A stretch of 47,599 bases of DNA from positions 1 through 47,599 of the forward strand of contig JADEWQ010000040.1 of the NCBI GenBank assembly GCA_015207585.1. Direction: 5' to 3'. Below, in pieces: positions 25,307 to 34,650 of this stretch (the first letter of the stretch is position 1; each line of letters starts with the position of its first letter). The stretch comes from Pleurocapsales cyanobacterium LEGE 06147 (GTDB taxonomy: Bacteria > Cyanobacteriota > Cyanobacteriia > Cyanobacteriales > Xenococcaceae). A model generated the notes under the pieces. That model was not told the origin of the DNA. It did not search any database and saw only the letters and a program-made list of their open reading frames with translations. Position numbers and translations under genes: made by a program.

Positions 25307-27364
25307 ATGTCTAATCGCTTGGCTACTACTCAAAGTCTTTACTTGCGCAAACACGCAGATAATCCTATCGATTGGTGGTATTGGTGCGACGAAGCTCTCG
25401 AAACAGCACGGGAACAAGATAAACCAATTTTTCTCTCTATTGGTTATTCTAGCTGTCACTGGTGTACGGTGATGGAAGGAGAAGCATTTTCCGATGAGGC
25501 GATCGCAGACTACCTCAACGCCAATTTTCTGCCAATTAAAGTAGACAGGGAAGAAAGACCAGATATAGATAGCATCTATATGCAAGCATTGCAGATGATG
25601 ACTGGTCAAGGAGGTTGGCCGCTCAATATTTTTCTTACTCCAGGGGATTTAGTACCTTTTTATGGGGGTACTTATTTTCCCATAGAACCTCGCTATGGTC
25701 GTCCTGGTTTTTTGGATATTCTCCAAGCAGTGCGCCGTTTCTATGATGTAGAGAAAGAAAAGCTACAGGCTTTTAAACAAGAAATTCTGACTAATCTACA
25801 ACAGTCCACTATTCTGCCAGCAGCTGCACCAGAATCTTTAACTAAAGAACTATTACACCAAGGAATAGAAACCAACACTGCTGTAATCAGTCCCAACAAT
25901 GTGGGTGGACCTAGCTTTCCCATGATTCCTTATGCTTCTCTCGCTCTACAAGGTAGTAGATTTAAGCGGGAATCCCGGTACAATGGTCGTCAATTGTCTA
26001 TTCAACGGGGGCTAAATTTAGCCTTAGGAGGTATTTTTGATCATGTAGGAGGTGGGTTTCATCGCTACACGGTAGATCCTACTTGGACAGTTCCCCACTT
26101 TGAAAAGATGCTCTACGATAACGGACAAATTGTCGAGTATCTGGCTAATTTGTGGAGTGCGGGAGTTCATGAACCAGCATTTGCTAGAGCGATCGCCAAA
26201 ACGGTAAATTGGCTCAAGCGGGAGATGACCTCACCAGAAGGCTATTTTTATGCTGCTCAAGATGCCGATAGCTTTTCTACGACCGATGCAGCAGAACCAG
26301 AAGAAGGAGCCTTTTATGTCTGGAGTTACGAAGAATTAGAAGAACTCTTAACTCCAGAAGAACTAGCCCAACTGCAAGCACAGTTTACCGTTACCCAAGA
26401 GGGAAATTTTGAGGGGACTAATGTCCTGCAACGTCTTCACCAGGGAGAACTATCAGCTAGTTTAGAAAAGGCGTTAGATAAACTATTTACCATCCGCTAC
26501 GGCAAAACTTCGGCAGAAATAGATACCTTTGCGCCAGCGAGAAACAATCAGGAAGCAAGAAAGGGGAACTGGGAAGGTCGTATTCCGCCAGTGACCGACA
26601 CTAAAATGATTGTTGCTTGGAATAGCCTGATGATTTCGGGATTGGCTAAAGCTTATAGCGTATTTAGAGAACAATTGTACTTAGATTTAGCTACTAAGGC
26701 AGCTAATTTCATTTTAGAAAAGCAATGGGTAGAGAGAAGATTTCATCGCTTAAACTATGATGGTCAGGCGAAGGTAGCGGCACAAGCAGAAGATTATGCT
26801 TTATTTATCAAAGCCTTATTAGATCTACAAGCAGCTTCTCCCACAGCCACGCACTGGTTAGAACAAGCAATTAAAATTCAAACAGAATTTGATGAGCTGT
26901 TGTTAAGTGTAGAGATGGGGGGTTATTACAACAATGCGGCCGATACAGGACAAGATTTGCTAATAAGAGAACAAAGCTATATCGACAATGCTACCCCAGC
27001 AGCTAATGGAGTGGCGATCGCCAACTTAGTCCGTTTGGCATTACTAACTGAAAATCTGGAATATCTCGAGCGAGCCGAACGAGCATTACAGACATTTAGT
27101 AGCATCATGGCGCGATCGCCCCAAGCTTGTCCCAGTCTCTTTACTGCTTTAGATTGGTTCGAGCGAGGTACTTTAGTAAGAGCGTCAGAAGAACAGTTAA
27201 ATAACTTAATTTTCCATTACTTTCCTACTGTTGTTTATCGTTGGGAAAAAGATTTACCAAACGACATGCTAGGTTTAGTCTGTCAGGGTTTATCTTGTCT
27301 CGAACCCGCTCAAAACCAAGAACAGCTATTAGCTCAAATCGGACAAGCTAGTTCTTCGTTATGA
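25307..27364 (+). CDS. DUF255 thioredoxin-like protein (YyaL/SSP411-type)
   Basis: This 685-residue protein has a thioredoxin-like DUF255 domain (about 1-165) with an atypical redox motif, C50-H-W-C53, inside GYSSCHWCTVMEGEAF. It is followed by a long alpha/alpha-toroid region resembling glycoside hydrolases and epimerases (about 200-680), with GGIFDHVGGGFHRY and the tract TDTKMIVAWNSLMISGLAKA. The family (YyaL, mammalian SSP411) is widespread; the enzymatic role is unsettled. Length is typical. It is divergent from hypA, and an A/T palindrome with a T-run follows. Confidence 0.88.
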   Translation: MSNRLATTQSLYLRKHADNPIDWWYWCDEALETAREQDKPIFLSIGYSSCHWCTVMEGEAFSDEAIADYLNANFLPIKVDREERPDIDSIYMQALQMMTGQGGWPLNIFLTPGDLVPFYGGTYFPIEPRYGRPGFLDILQAVRRFYDVEKEKLQAFKQEILTNLQQSTILPAAAPESLTKELLHQGIETNTAVISPNNVGGPSFPMIPYASLALQGSRFKRESRYNGRQLSIQRGLNLALGGIFDHVGGGFHRYTVDPTWTVPHFEKMLYDNGQIVEYLANLWSAGVHEPAFARAIAKTVNWLKREMTSPEGYFYAAQDADSFSTTDAAEPEEGAFYVWSYEELEELLTPEELAQLQAQFTVTQEGNFEGTNVLQRLHQGELSASLEKALDKLFTIRYGKTSAEIDTFAPARNNQEARKGNWEGRIPPVTDTKMIVAWNSLMISGLAKAYSVFREQLYLDLATKAANFILEKQWVERRFHRLNYDGQAKVAAQAEDYALFIKALLDLQAASPTATHWLEQAIKIQTEFDELLLSVEMGGYYNNAADTGQDLLIREQSYIDNATPAANGVAIANLVRLALLTENLEYLERAERALQTFSSIMARSPQACPSLFTALDWFERGTLVRASEEQLNNLIFHYFPTVVYRWEKDLPNDMLGLVCQGLSCLEPAQNQEQLLAQIGQASSSL

Positions 27365-27404
27365 ATGGGAAAGAGGGAACAGGAAACAGTCAATAATTCA
27401 GTCA

Positions 27405-27447
27405 ATAATTGATAATTATCAATTATCAGTTATTAATTGCTTTTTTT
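27405..27447 (+). terminator. Palindrome plus T-run after DUF255 gene
   Basis: A perfect 22-base palindrome (27405-27426, centre gataattatc) is followed 14 bases later by a run of seven T (about 27441-27447). It lies 41 bp past the stop on the coding strand. The stem is all weak pairs apart from a single G-C pair in each arm, so it may need help to terminate. Confidence 0.5.
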
Positions 27448-27575
27448 ACTCTTGACTCCTGACTTCTGCTATATTTTCTAGCTGACCAATTATCGCTCAT
27501 TTTTAACTGTTTTATTGCCGACGTTATGATTAAGTAGAGAGTCGGAAGTAGCAAAATTGTTAATTAATAGTACAA

Positions 27576-28010
27576 ATGGCACAGATTAGATTGATGCATG
27601 CCAAGCTTCATCGGGTTAAAGTCACTGAAGCAAATGTCAATTATGTCGGTAGTATTACTATCGATCGAGATTTGATGGAGAAAGTGGGAATACTTCCTCT
27701 CGAAGAAGTAGATGTAATTAACCTCAATAATGGAAAGCGTTGGTCAACTTATGCCATTCCTGGTGAGGCTGGGAAGGGAGATATTTGTCCTAATGGTGGT
27801 GCAGCACTTCTTTGTCAACCCGGAGATATTTTGATTATCATTGCTTACGAACAACGCGATCGCGCTGAAATTTTGCTCGACGGACATCAGGCAAAGGTAT
27901 TAGTTGCTGACGAACACAACTGCTGTCAAGACTTTTTATATCAAACTCTGACACCTAACCAAGATAAACTGGAATTTCAATCCTTATCTTTAATTACCGA
28001 TTCTATTTAA
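27576..28010 (+). CDS. panD: Aspartate 1-decarboxylase
   Basis: PanD makes beta-alanine for pantothenate and CoA. It is a zymogen cleaved between Gly24 and Ser25 in YVGSITID to form the pyruvoyl cofactor, and that site is intact. Other motifs: [19 protein letters not shown] at the start, [19 protein letters not shown] and [19 protein letters not shown]. At 144 residues it is slightly longer than E. coli PanD because of a C-terminal tail. It converges with nadE, with only 36 bp between them. Confidence 0.95.
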   Translation: MAQIRLMHAKLHRVKVTEANVNYVGSITIDRDLMEKVGILPLEEVDVINLNNGKRWSTYAIPGEAGKGDICPNGGAALLCQPGDILIIIAYEQRDRAEILLDGHQAKVLVADEHNCCQDFLYQTLTPNQDKLEFQSLSLITDSI

Positions 28011-28046
28011 GATCTTCTTGTCCCCGCGTCTCCCATCTCTCTATCC

Positions 28047-29750
28047 CTATCCCCGACTCTTAGAAAGCCAGCGACTGGCAATAGGCATCCTCCAACCCGT
28101 ACCAAAAGCGCGGTCGGTAATTTTCAATCCTGGGGGGGCTTGTCTTCTTTTAAATTCCGCACGGGCAATTAAGGTCATTACTTTGTTAACTACTGCCGGA
28201 GCGTGACCGGATTGAACTATTTCTGGTTCCGATTGATGTTGGTTAATAATGCGATAGAGGATATCATCGAGGATTTCATAGGGTGGTAAGGAATCTCGAT
28301 CTAGCTGCCCTGGTTTTAGTTCTGCGCTGGGGGGTTTATTAATTATGTTATCGGGGATAATCTCTCGATTGCGCAGCGCCTCTCCCTTGGCGAGACCGCG
28401 ATTTAACCAGCGACTAATAGCATAGACAAGAGTTTTAGGTACATCGGCGATGACTGCCAATCCTCCATTCATATCTCCATAGAGGGTACAGTAACCTACC
28501 GCCATTTCTGATTTATTTCCTGTAGAGAGAAGGAGATAACCGAACTTATTGGCGATCGCCATTAACAAGTTACCCCGAATCCGTGATTGAATATTCTCTT
28601 CTGCTACGCCAAACTCCGTTCCTGCAAATAAAGGTTCGAGAATGCGATCGTAGGCTTCCATCGCTTCTTGGATGGGCAGTTTGTGGCTGTTAATGCCCAA
28701 GTTGTTAATTAGTTCTACTGCATCGGTAATCGAATGTTCGGAACTGTAAGGAGAAGGCATGAGTACTCCCAAGACATTTTCGGCACCCATTGCTTCTGTG
28801 GCGATCGCTGCTACCAAAGATGAATCTATACCTCCACTCAAACCAAGTATTACTTTAGAAAAACCACATTTACGGGCATAATCTTTTACGCCCAACACTA
28901 AAGCAGAGAAAATTTCCTCTTCTTCGGTTTTCGGTAGGGGTGCGCTCGAGGCTGGCAATAAATCTCCTCGTTCTTCTGCAAATTCGACAATAACTAAATC
29001 TGACTCGAAGCCTTTAGTGCGACAGACTACCTCTCCACTACAATTTAACCCAACGCTATTGCCATCAAAAATCAAATCGTCATTTGCCCCTACTTGATTG
29101 ACATACAGAATCGGTTTCTGGTAACGGCTGACCCCATGACGTAACATTGCTTCCCGTACTTTTTGCTTGCCAACACTATAAGGAGAGGCAGATAAATTAA
29201 CGATTAAATCTACTCCTAAATTAACTAAATCTTCAATAGGATTGACTTGATAGCTACGTTTCCCCCAAAACTGTTCGTCATTCCATAAATCTTCACAGAT
29301 GGTAACGCCGATTTTAATGGCATGTAAGGAAAAATAGTTACTTTGATAGCCTGGTTCAAAATATCTGTCTTCATCGAAAACATCGTAGGTAGGCAAGAGA
29401 CGTTTGTGGAAAATTTTTTGTATCTTACCCTCATCTAGTAAAGCCACGCTGTTAAATAAAGGTTTTTGTCCTCTAGCATTAGCATCGGGATTCGGTTCTA
29501 CCGTTCCGACTAAGGCTGTTAATCCTGGGGGCAACTGTTTTGCCAACTCTTGTAACTGTTGGAACAGGGAATCGACAAAACCTGGATAGAAAAGTAAATC
29601 GCGGGGTGGATAACCGCAAAGGGATAATTCCGGAGTTAGCAACAGACGAACTTCTTCTTTGGCTGCTTGTCGTGCAGCTTGAAGGATTTGTTGGGCATTA
29701 TTGGAAATATCGCCAATAGTAGGATTAAACTGTGCGATCGCAATTTTCAT
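28047..29750 (-). CDS. nadE: Glutamine-hydrolysing NAD+ synthetase
   Basis: This 567-residue two-domain enzyme has an N-terminal nitrilase-like glutaminase (about 1-260) with LTPELSLCGYPPRDLLF, HKRLLPTYDVFDEDRYF and the cysteine in GVTICEDLWND. The C-terminal NAD synthetase is an N-type ATP pyrophosphatase with the PP-loop LGLSGGIDSSLVAAIA, then NKSEMAVGYCTLYGDM. It amidates nicotinic acid adenine dinucleotide using glutamine. The start at 29750 (MKIAIAQFNPTIGD) is typical. It lies 53 bp downstream of the sensor kinase on the same strand and may end that operon. Confidence 0.94.
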   Translation of the reverse strand: MKIAIAQFNPTIGDISNNAQQILQAARQAAKEEVRLLLTPELSLCGYPPRDLLFYPGFVDSLFQQLQELAKQLPPGLTALVGTVEPNPDANARGQKPLFNSVALLDEGKIQKIFHKRLLPTYDVFDEDRYFEPGYQSNYFSLHAIKIGVTICEDLWNDEQFWGKRSYQVNPIEDLVNLGVDLIVNLSASPYSVGKQKVREAMLRHGVSRYQKPILYVNQVGANDDLIFDGNSVGLNCSGEVVCRTKGFESDLVIVEFAEERGDLLPASSAPLPKTEEEEIFSALVLGVKDYARKCGFSKVILGLSGGIDSSLVAAIATEAMGAENVLGVLMPSPYSSEHSITDAVELINNLGINSHKLPIQEAMEAYDRILEPLFAGTEFGVAEENIQSRIRGNLLMAIANKFGYLLLSTGNKSEMAVGYCTLYGDMNGGLAVIADVPKTLVYAISRWLNRGLAKGEALRNREIIPDNIINKPPSAELKPGQLDRDSLPPYEILDDILYRIINQHQSEPEIVQSGHAPAVVNKVMTLIARAEFKRRQAPPGLKITDRAFGTGWRMPIASRWLSKSRG

Positions 29751-29803
29751 TTTTACTCAGTTCCCGACGTTCACTCCGGCAAGAATATAAAGGTATAATA
29801 ATT

Positions 29804-30898
29804 TCAAGCTATGGGAAGGCAAAAGCGAAAAGTACTGCCCTTGCCCAGTTCGCTTTCCACTTCCATGCGACCCCCTTGCAATTGGACTAAACGACGAGCG
29901 ATCGCCAGTCCAATTCCGGTTCCGCCCGAATGGCTGCAACGGGAGCGATCTGCACGCCAAAAACGTTCAAAAACATAAAGCAGATCTTCTTTGGCAATAC
30001 CAACTCCCGTATCACTTACAGCTATCCAAACTTGCGAGTGCTCTTTCCAAGCTTTAACTGTAATCGAGCCTTTTTCGGTATATCGAATAGCATTACCTAA
30101 TAAATTAACTAAAATCTGTTCTAGGCGATCGATATCTGCCAAGACAGGAGGTATTTCGGCAGGAAAATCTAATTGTAAAATGGGACCTTCTTCTAATAAT
30201 TGATCGGCAAATCTGTCGATCAAAGACTTTAATAAAGGACGTAGATTAACCTTTTGCAAATCGATGGATAGATATCCCGCTTCTGCTTTAGAAAGTTCTT
30301 GTAAATCGTGGATTAATCTTTCTAAACGTCTCGTTTCTCTTACCAAACGCATATATAATTCTGGTGATGATTCAATCCTGCCATCAGCCAACTCTTCCAA
30401 ATAACCGCGCACTACTGTTAGAGGGGTTCTTAACTCGTGAGTCAGATCGCTAATTAGTTCCCGCCTTCTTTTTTCTACATCTTCGAGGCTACTAGCCATC
30501 GAATTAAAACTAACACTGAATTGATTTAATTCGGGAATTTCGCTTTCTGGCATTCTTTCTTCTAAATCCCCAGCAGCAAACTTTTGGGTAATTTCTTGCA
30601 TTTGCTCTAATGGTTGCATAATTCGTCTTGAAGCCAAGTAACTCAAACCTCCTGCTGCTGTTGCACCAGCCGCTACCGACCAAAAAGCACTGTGATTCCA
30701 AGCATTATGAAACCCTTCAACTAGATAAGTACGAGCCGAACGAACAGTAAACAATCCTCTTCTTTCTAGTTGTTCGAGACGCAATACAAACATGCGCGGC
30801 GATGATAATTTAGCGATAATTAAAAAGCTGCTCAATCCCACTATCATAACGAGAAAATGGGAGAAAAATAAGCGTGTTCCTAAGCCTAGTTTCGGCAT
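29804..30898 (-). CDS. Membrane sensor histidine kinase
   Basis: This 364-residue kinase has two membrane spans (about 10-30 and 70-90) around a very short periplasmic loop, a HAMP domain (about 92-145), and a HisKA helix pair with phospho-acceptor H154 in LISDLTHELRTPL. The ATPase domain follows with the N-box QILVNLLGNAIRYTE, G1 DTGVGIAKEDL and G2 GGTGIGLAIARRL. The short loop suggests it senses the membrane or a partner protein rather than a ligand. It is encoded 51 bp after its likely partner response regulator. The input signal is unknown. Confidence 0.9.
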   Translation of the reverse strand: MPKLGLGTRLFFSHFLVMIVGLSSFLIIAKLSSPRMFVLRLEQLERRGLFTVRSARTYLVEGFHNAWNHSAFWSVAAGATAAGGLSYLASRRIMQPLEQMQEITQKFAAGDLEERMPESEIPELNQFSVSFNSMASSLEDVEKRRRELISDLTHELRTPLTVVRGYLEELADGRIESSPELYMRLVRETRRLERLIHDLQELSKAEAGYLSIDLQKVNLRPLLKSLIDRFADQLLEEGPILQLDFPAEIPPVLADIDRLEQILVNLLGNAIRYTEKGSITVKAWKEHSQVWIAVSDTGVGIAKEDLLYVFERFWRADRSRCSHSGGTGIGLAIARRLVQLQGGRMEVESELGKGSTFRFCLPIA

Positions 30899-30949
30899 GA
30901 GTTCTATCTTTTTAATTTTTTGTTAATATATGATTCCTCTTCAGCCTAC

Positions 30950-31678
30950 TCAAATACTTTCGTCTTCAAATTTATATCCCACACCGACAATAGTTTTAAT
31001 AAAAGTAGGATTAGCTGCATCTGGCTCAATTTTTTTCCGTAAGCGTCTGATGTGAGTATCTACTACCCGTTCGTCACCAAAAAAATCATCCCCCCATAAT
31101 TTATCGATTAGTTGAGTGCGGCTCCAAACACGACCGGGATAACTGAGAAAGGTAGCTAAAAGATTAAACTCTAATGTAGTTAGATCCAAAGTTTCTGGCG
31201 AGTGAGAGGTTAACTGACGGATGGCAATGTGCCGCTCTAGATCGACGGTGAAATGTTTAGTTTTATAAATATGGGAAGACTGTCCTCCCTGACGCAAACT
31301 TCTTCGCAACAAAGCTCTTACTCTTGCTACCAATTCTCTTGGACTAAAAGGTTTAACTAAATAATCATCTGCGCCGGTAGAAAGTCCAATAACACGATCT
31401 ATTTCCTCTCCCTTAGCCGTGAGCATCAAAATGTAGGGGTCTTTACCATAATGTTGTTGACGAATGCGAGTACAAACTTCTAACCCATCCAAGCCAGGAA
31501 GCATCAAATCGAGGACGATCGCATCTGGTTGTTGCTGCTGAAAAAATTCTAACGCCATTAGTCCATCAGTAGCAACGCAACAAGAAAAGGCTTCGCTTTC
31601 TAGCGTTTGTTGAATCAGTTGAGCAATTTCTGGTTCGTCTTCAACAATAAGAATAGAAATGTTCGATGAAGTACCCAT
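30950..31678 (-). CDS. OmpR-family response regulator
   Basis: This 242-residue DNA-binding regulator has a receiver domain with the acidic pair in VEDEPE, phospho-acceptor D57 in DAIVLDLMLPGLDG, the Thr in LMLTAKGEE and the Lys in YLVKPFSPRELVARV. The C-terminal winged helix (about 145-238) has ERVVDTHIRRLRKKIEP, the recognition helix. It precedes its cognate kinase and nadE on the same strand. The target promoters cannot be told from sequence. Confidence 0.92.
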   Translation of the reverse strand: MGTSSNISILIVEDEPEIAQLIQQTLESEAFSCCVATDGLMALEFFQQQQPDAIVLDLMLPGLDGLEVCTRIRQQHYGKDPYILMLTAKGEEIDRVIGLSTGADDYLVKPFSPRELVARVRALLRRSLRQGGQSSHIYKTKHFTVDLERHIAIRQLTSHSPETLDLTTLEFNLLATFLSYPGRVWSRTQLIDKLWGDDFFGDERVVDTHIRRLRKKIEPDAANPTFIKTIVGVGYKFEDESI

Positions 31679-32107
31679 ACTTTGCTATATCTCCCGAATT
31701 CCCAGCGGTAAATTGCCTTTTTTTCGCCCTCTAATTTTACTTTACAGATTGAGCATTCCAGTACTTCGACACCCTAGTTTAGGCTAATTGAGAGAAACGA
31801 AGTTAGCACGAGCTCATCTCAGAAAATGTTTGGATTTAGCTGAATGATCTCTCAAAATATTAGATATAGAGATTTTCTCTTGTAATTTTAATTATTATAC
31901 AAAACATTTAAGTTTTTTTAAAAATTGTGATGTGATTCAAAGGAAAAATATTTAAAACTAATTTTCTTGGAAAAAAGGAAACACTCGTTTTGACAAAATA
32001 ATAAATGGTATTCTATTACCAAGCTGGTAAGGGCTAATGATAAAGTAAAAGCCTTTAATAATGAACCTATTGGGTTAAAAATTATCTAAACAGTAAGCGG
32101 AGATTTA
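31679..32107. other. Intergenic region between divergent regulator and egtD
   Basis: These 429 AT-rich bases hold promoters for both genes. Nothing resembling a gene is seen. The egtD side has an ordered set of short inverted arms (32006-32030) and a ggag ribosome-binding site at about 32099. Confidence 0.6.
32006..32030 (+). promoter_or_regulatory. Operator-like palindrome upstream of egtD
   Basis: Three arms lie in series: tggta (32006-32010), tacca (32017-32021) and tggta (32025-32029). The inner pair forms ttacca-agc-tggtaa (32016-32030), a 15-base near-perfect palindrome. It lies about 80 bp before the egtD start, where a repressor or activator would bind. The regulator is unknown. Confidence 0.4.
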
Positions 32108-33148
32108 GTGCCACCCGTGTCTCAGACAGCAGCTTCTAATCGATTCTCCTTTGAGGAACGTTTACAGATTGAATATTTACTAGACAACTATTTAGAGAAA
32201 CAAAATGAGGGGAAAGATGTGATTGATGGACTGACACAATCGCCAAAATCGCTTCCTCCTCGTTATTTTTATGACAGTAAAGGTTCACAATTATTCGAAC
32301 AAATTTGTGCTTTACCAGAGTATTATCCGACTCGTACGGAAGCAGCAATTCTGCAGCAATACGCCGAAAAAATTGCTAAGATTACAGGCTCGTGTGAATT
32401 AATAGAATTGGGTAGTGGTAGTTCGACTAAAACTCGTCTTCTTTTAGATGCCTACTCTGCTTTAAATTATCCCTTACGCTATTTTCCTATTGATGTCAGC
32501 GGCTCTATTCTTAAAGAGAGTGCCTATAATCTACTAAAAGATTATGCGACATTACAAGTACACGGTTTAGTAAGTACCTACGAACGAGCACTAAGCCAAC
32601 TCAAACCCTCCTCTCTCCCTCAACGAATAATCGTATTTTTGGGCAGTACTATTGGTAACTTTACCCCCTCAGAGTGCGATCGCTTTATCTCTCAAGTTTC
32701 CACAACATTAGATCGAGGAGATTATTTTTTACTCGGAATCGATTTACAAAAACCAAAGCACATCTTGGAAGCTGCCTATAACGATAGTCAGGGCATAACT
32801 ACCGCTTTTAATCTCAATATATTACAGCACTTAAACTGGCGATTTAGAGGTAACTTTAATCTCGACTCCTTCAGTCACGGAGCTATTTATAATGAGTCTG
32901 CAAAGCAAATTGAGATGTATTTGGTTAGCCAGCAAACTCAAGTTGTTTGTTTAGAGACTCTCGATCTTTTAGTTCAGTTTACTGCCGGAGAAAAAATATT
33001 GACTGAAATTTCTCGAAAATTTGACCGACAAAAACTCAAAGATTATTTAAAAACAAAAGGATTAAAAGTAATTGAGAGTTGGACTGACTCTAATCAGTGG
33101 TTTGCTCTATTACTATGTAGGCGGGAAATAAATAAAAACGTATTCTAG
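32108..33148 (+). CDS. egtD: L-histidine N-alpha-methyltransferase
   Basis: This 346-residue SAM-dependent enzyme fits EgtD, which trimethylates histidine in ergothioneine synthesis. Motif I is ELGSGSSTKTRLLLDAY (near residue 97), followed by FPIDVSGSILKESAY, the family-specific VFLGSTIGNFTPSE and LLGIDLQKPKHILEAAYND. The GTG at 32108 is chosen because a ggag lies 5-8 bases upstream. The usual sulfoxide synthase partner EgtB is not next to it; the following gene is a DUF1400 protein. A palindrome lies in the promoter region. Confidence 0.87.
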   Translation: MPPVSQTAASNRFSFEERLQIEYLLDNYLEKQNEGKDVIDGLTQSPKSLPPRYFYDSKGSQLFEQICALPEYYPTRTEAAILQQYAEKIAKITGSCELIELGSGSSTKTRLLLDAYSALNYPLRYFPIDVSGSILKESAYNLLKDYATLQVHGLVSTYERALSQLKPSSLPQRIIVFLGSTIGNFTPSECDRFISQVSTTLDRGDYFLLGIDLQKPKHILEAAYNDSQGITTAFNLNILQHLNWRFRGNFNLDSFSHGAIYNESAKQIEMYLVSQQTQVVCLETLDLLVQFTAGEKILTEISRKFDRQKLKDYLKTKGLKVIESWTDSNQWFALLLCRREINKNVF

Positions 33149-33267
33149 TAAATTTACCTAAACTATACTAAATTTTCTTAACGTGTAGAAAAATTAAAGC
33201 AAAATCTTCCTAATTACGGTTAAGGTAGTGGAGTAAATTCTCCGAGATTCATAAGGAGATTAAAGTT

Positions 33268-33852
33268 TTGTTACCTCACACTCATAAACAAACCGATTAC
33301 CTAACCAAGGTAGCTAAAAATATTACTCATTTTTCTATTCTACTCGGACTTAACTTCCTAGCTGTATCCGTATTTATTCAGCCTGCTTTTAGTGCGGAAA
33401 AAATTCGTCTGGTTTACGGACCACTAAATTGCACTCTCTCAGTAGATGCTCTAGCTACCTATGCCAAAACAGGAGAAATCACTCCAGAATTCAGTTTTTA
33501 TGCTCGATTTCTCGATGAAAAAACCCTAGTTCAGTTAAGGCATTGGTTGCAAAAACGCTTTCACGTAGATCATGTCAGTCTTTACCGCTTTTTCCACGCA
33601 CCTAAAGGAGAAACTTTACTTACCGAACTGGGAGAAGCGATTCAAACTCATTCGGAGCGCAATGGCTTTTATGCGCTGCGTTCTGCTTTGGTAGGGGCGG
33701 CAGCTAATCCTCAAGGCTGGACAATTATTGATGCCATACGCGAGTTTCCTACTGAACATCTTCAAATCGATACCGGACAGCTATTTAAGCTAAATAAGTT
33801 TTGGCAGGAATCGGTTGAGGCGACGCAGTCTAATCCCAACCATGGAGGGTGA
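33268..33852 (+). CDS. DUF1400 exported protein
   Basis: This 194-residue protein has a signal segment (about residues 17-42, ending in PAFSAEKI), then the cyanobacterial DUF1400 region with KIRLVYGPLNCTLSVDALA and TGEITPEFSFYARFLDE. DUF1400 usually precedes an alpha/beta-hydrolase domain; here the hydrolase part is absent, so it stands alone. The TTG start at 33268 is supported by aaggag ten bases upstream. It probably acts in the periplasm or lumen. Function unknown. Confidence 0.82.
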   Translation: MLPHTHKQTDYLTKVAKNITHFSILLGLNFLAVSVFIQPAFSAEKIRLVYGPLNCTLSVDALATYAKTGEITPEFSFYARFLDEKTLVQLRHWLQKRFHVDHVSLYRFFHAPKGETLLTELGEAIQTHSERNGFYALRSALVGAAANPQGWTIIDAIREFPTEHLQIDTGQLFKLNKFWQESVEATQSNPNHGG

Positions 33853-33872
33853 TAGCTTAATTTTTCTTTGCC

Positions 33873-34495
33873 TTAACGAGTATTTTCGAGCCTCATTGGC
33901 ACGCCACCAGCAGGAGCGAGGGTAACACCGCATGGTAGCTAACTTTATTTCCAATTGCGCTAATGCTTTCCAGAAAACGTTCTGGTTTAAATTGTTTCGG
34001 TTCCGGATAAAGATCCTCGCGCTGGTGAGTTAAGTAGATGCTGCCTACGACTACCGTTCCTGGTTCTAGCTCGTAACCCAATAATTCCATGGGTTGTTGG
34101 ACTACTCTGGGAAAAGTCAGCATTGCTACGGGGTAAATACGCAAAGTCTCCTGGCAAACAGCGGTTAGATAGGGTAATTTTGCTATTTCCATCGGACTGG
34201 GAAAGTCGTCCAGCTTCTCTAATTCCGCTAACAGTTGCTGGCGGACTTTTGGTAGGCGGTGAATCCAGTATAAAGCCCAAGCTATGGCCGTAGCGGTTGT
34301 TTCGTGTCCGGTCAACATCAGCGTCATCAACTCATCTCGCAATTGGCGATCGCTCGTTAATAGCTGCTGAATTCCTTGAGGATGATTGACATAAACGAGA
34401 TTATTGCCAAAACCAATTACCTCCGCAGTAAAAAGATTGGGATGCTCTAAGGCTGCCTTTTCCATCAAACCGACAGGAGCCGCAATCCAATTCAA
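33873..34495 (-). pseudogene. Cytochrome P450 relic with two internal deletions
   Basis: The frame starts with a P450 N-terminal part (NLFTAEVIGFGNNLVYVNHP) that runs for only 50 residues before jumping at LLTSDRQLRDELM straight to the I-helix LMLTGHETTATAIAW, skipping about 200 residues. The K-helix (CQETLRIYPV) and the KPERFLE segment follow, but the heme-ligand loop with its cysteine is gone. In another frame the true end GVTLAPAGGVPMRLENTR appears, stopping at 33873. So two deletions and a frameshift make it non-functional. A full family member has about 450 residues. The first junction coincides with a HIP1 octamer (34346-34353). Confidence 0.85.
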
Positions 34496-34534
34496 TCATT
34501 GTACAAAAGGGAAGCTGCTTAATTTCGGTATTTG

Positions 34535-34566
34535 GCGGTGCGGCAGCACTCGCTGTGCGAGATCGC
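34535..34566 (-). repeat. 32-bp dispersed repeat, copy B
   Basis: This is the reverse complement of 2348-2379 at 29 of 32 bases, differing only in three adjacent positions. It lies 40 bp upstream of the P450 relic's start. Confidence 0.6.
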
Positions 34567-34650
34567 TCATTAGTTATTAATTTAGGTAAAGATATGTTTA
34601 AATATCATTATAAATTTTGAAAAATTTCCAGAGCATGCGGAGCGCAAACA

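Noticed and set aside
27405-27447. A/T palindrome as a replication or attachment site
   Set aside because: Location just past a gene end and the following T-run fit a terminator better; no second copy was seen.
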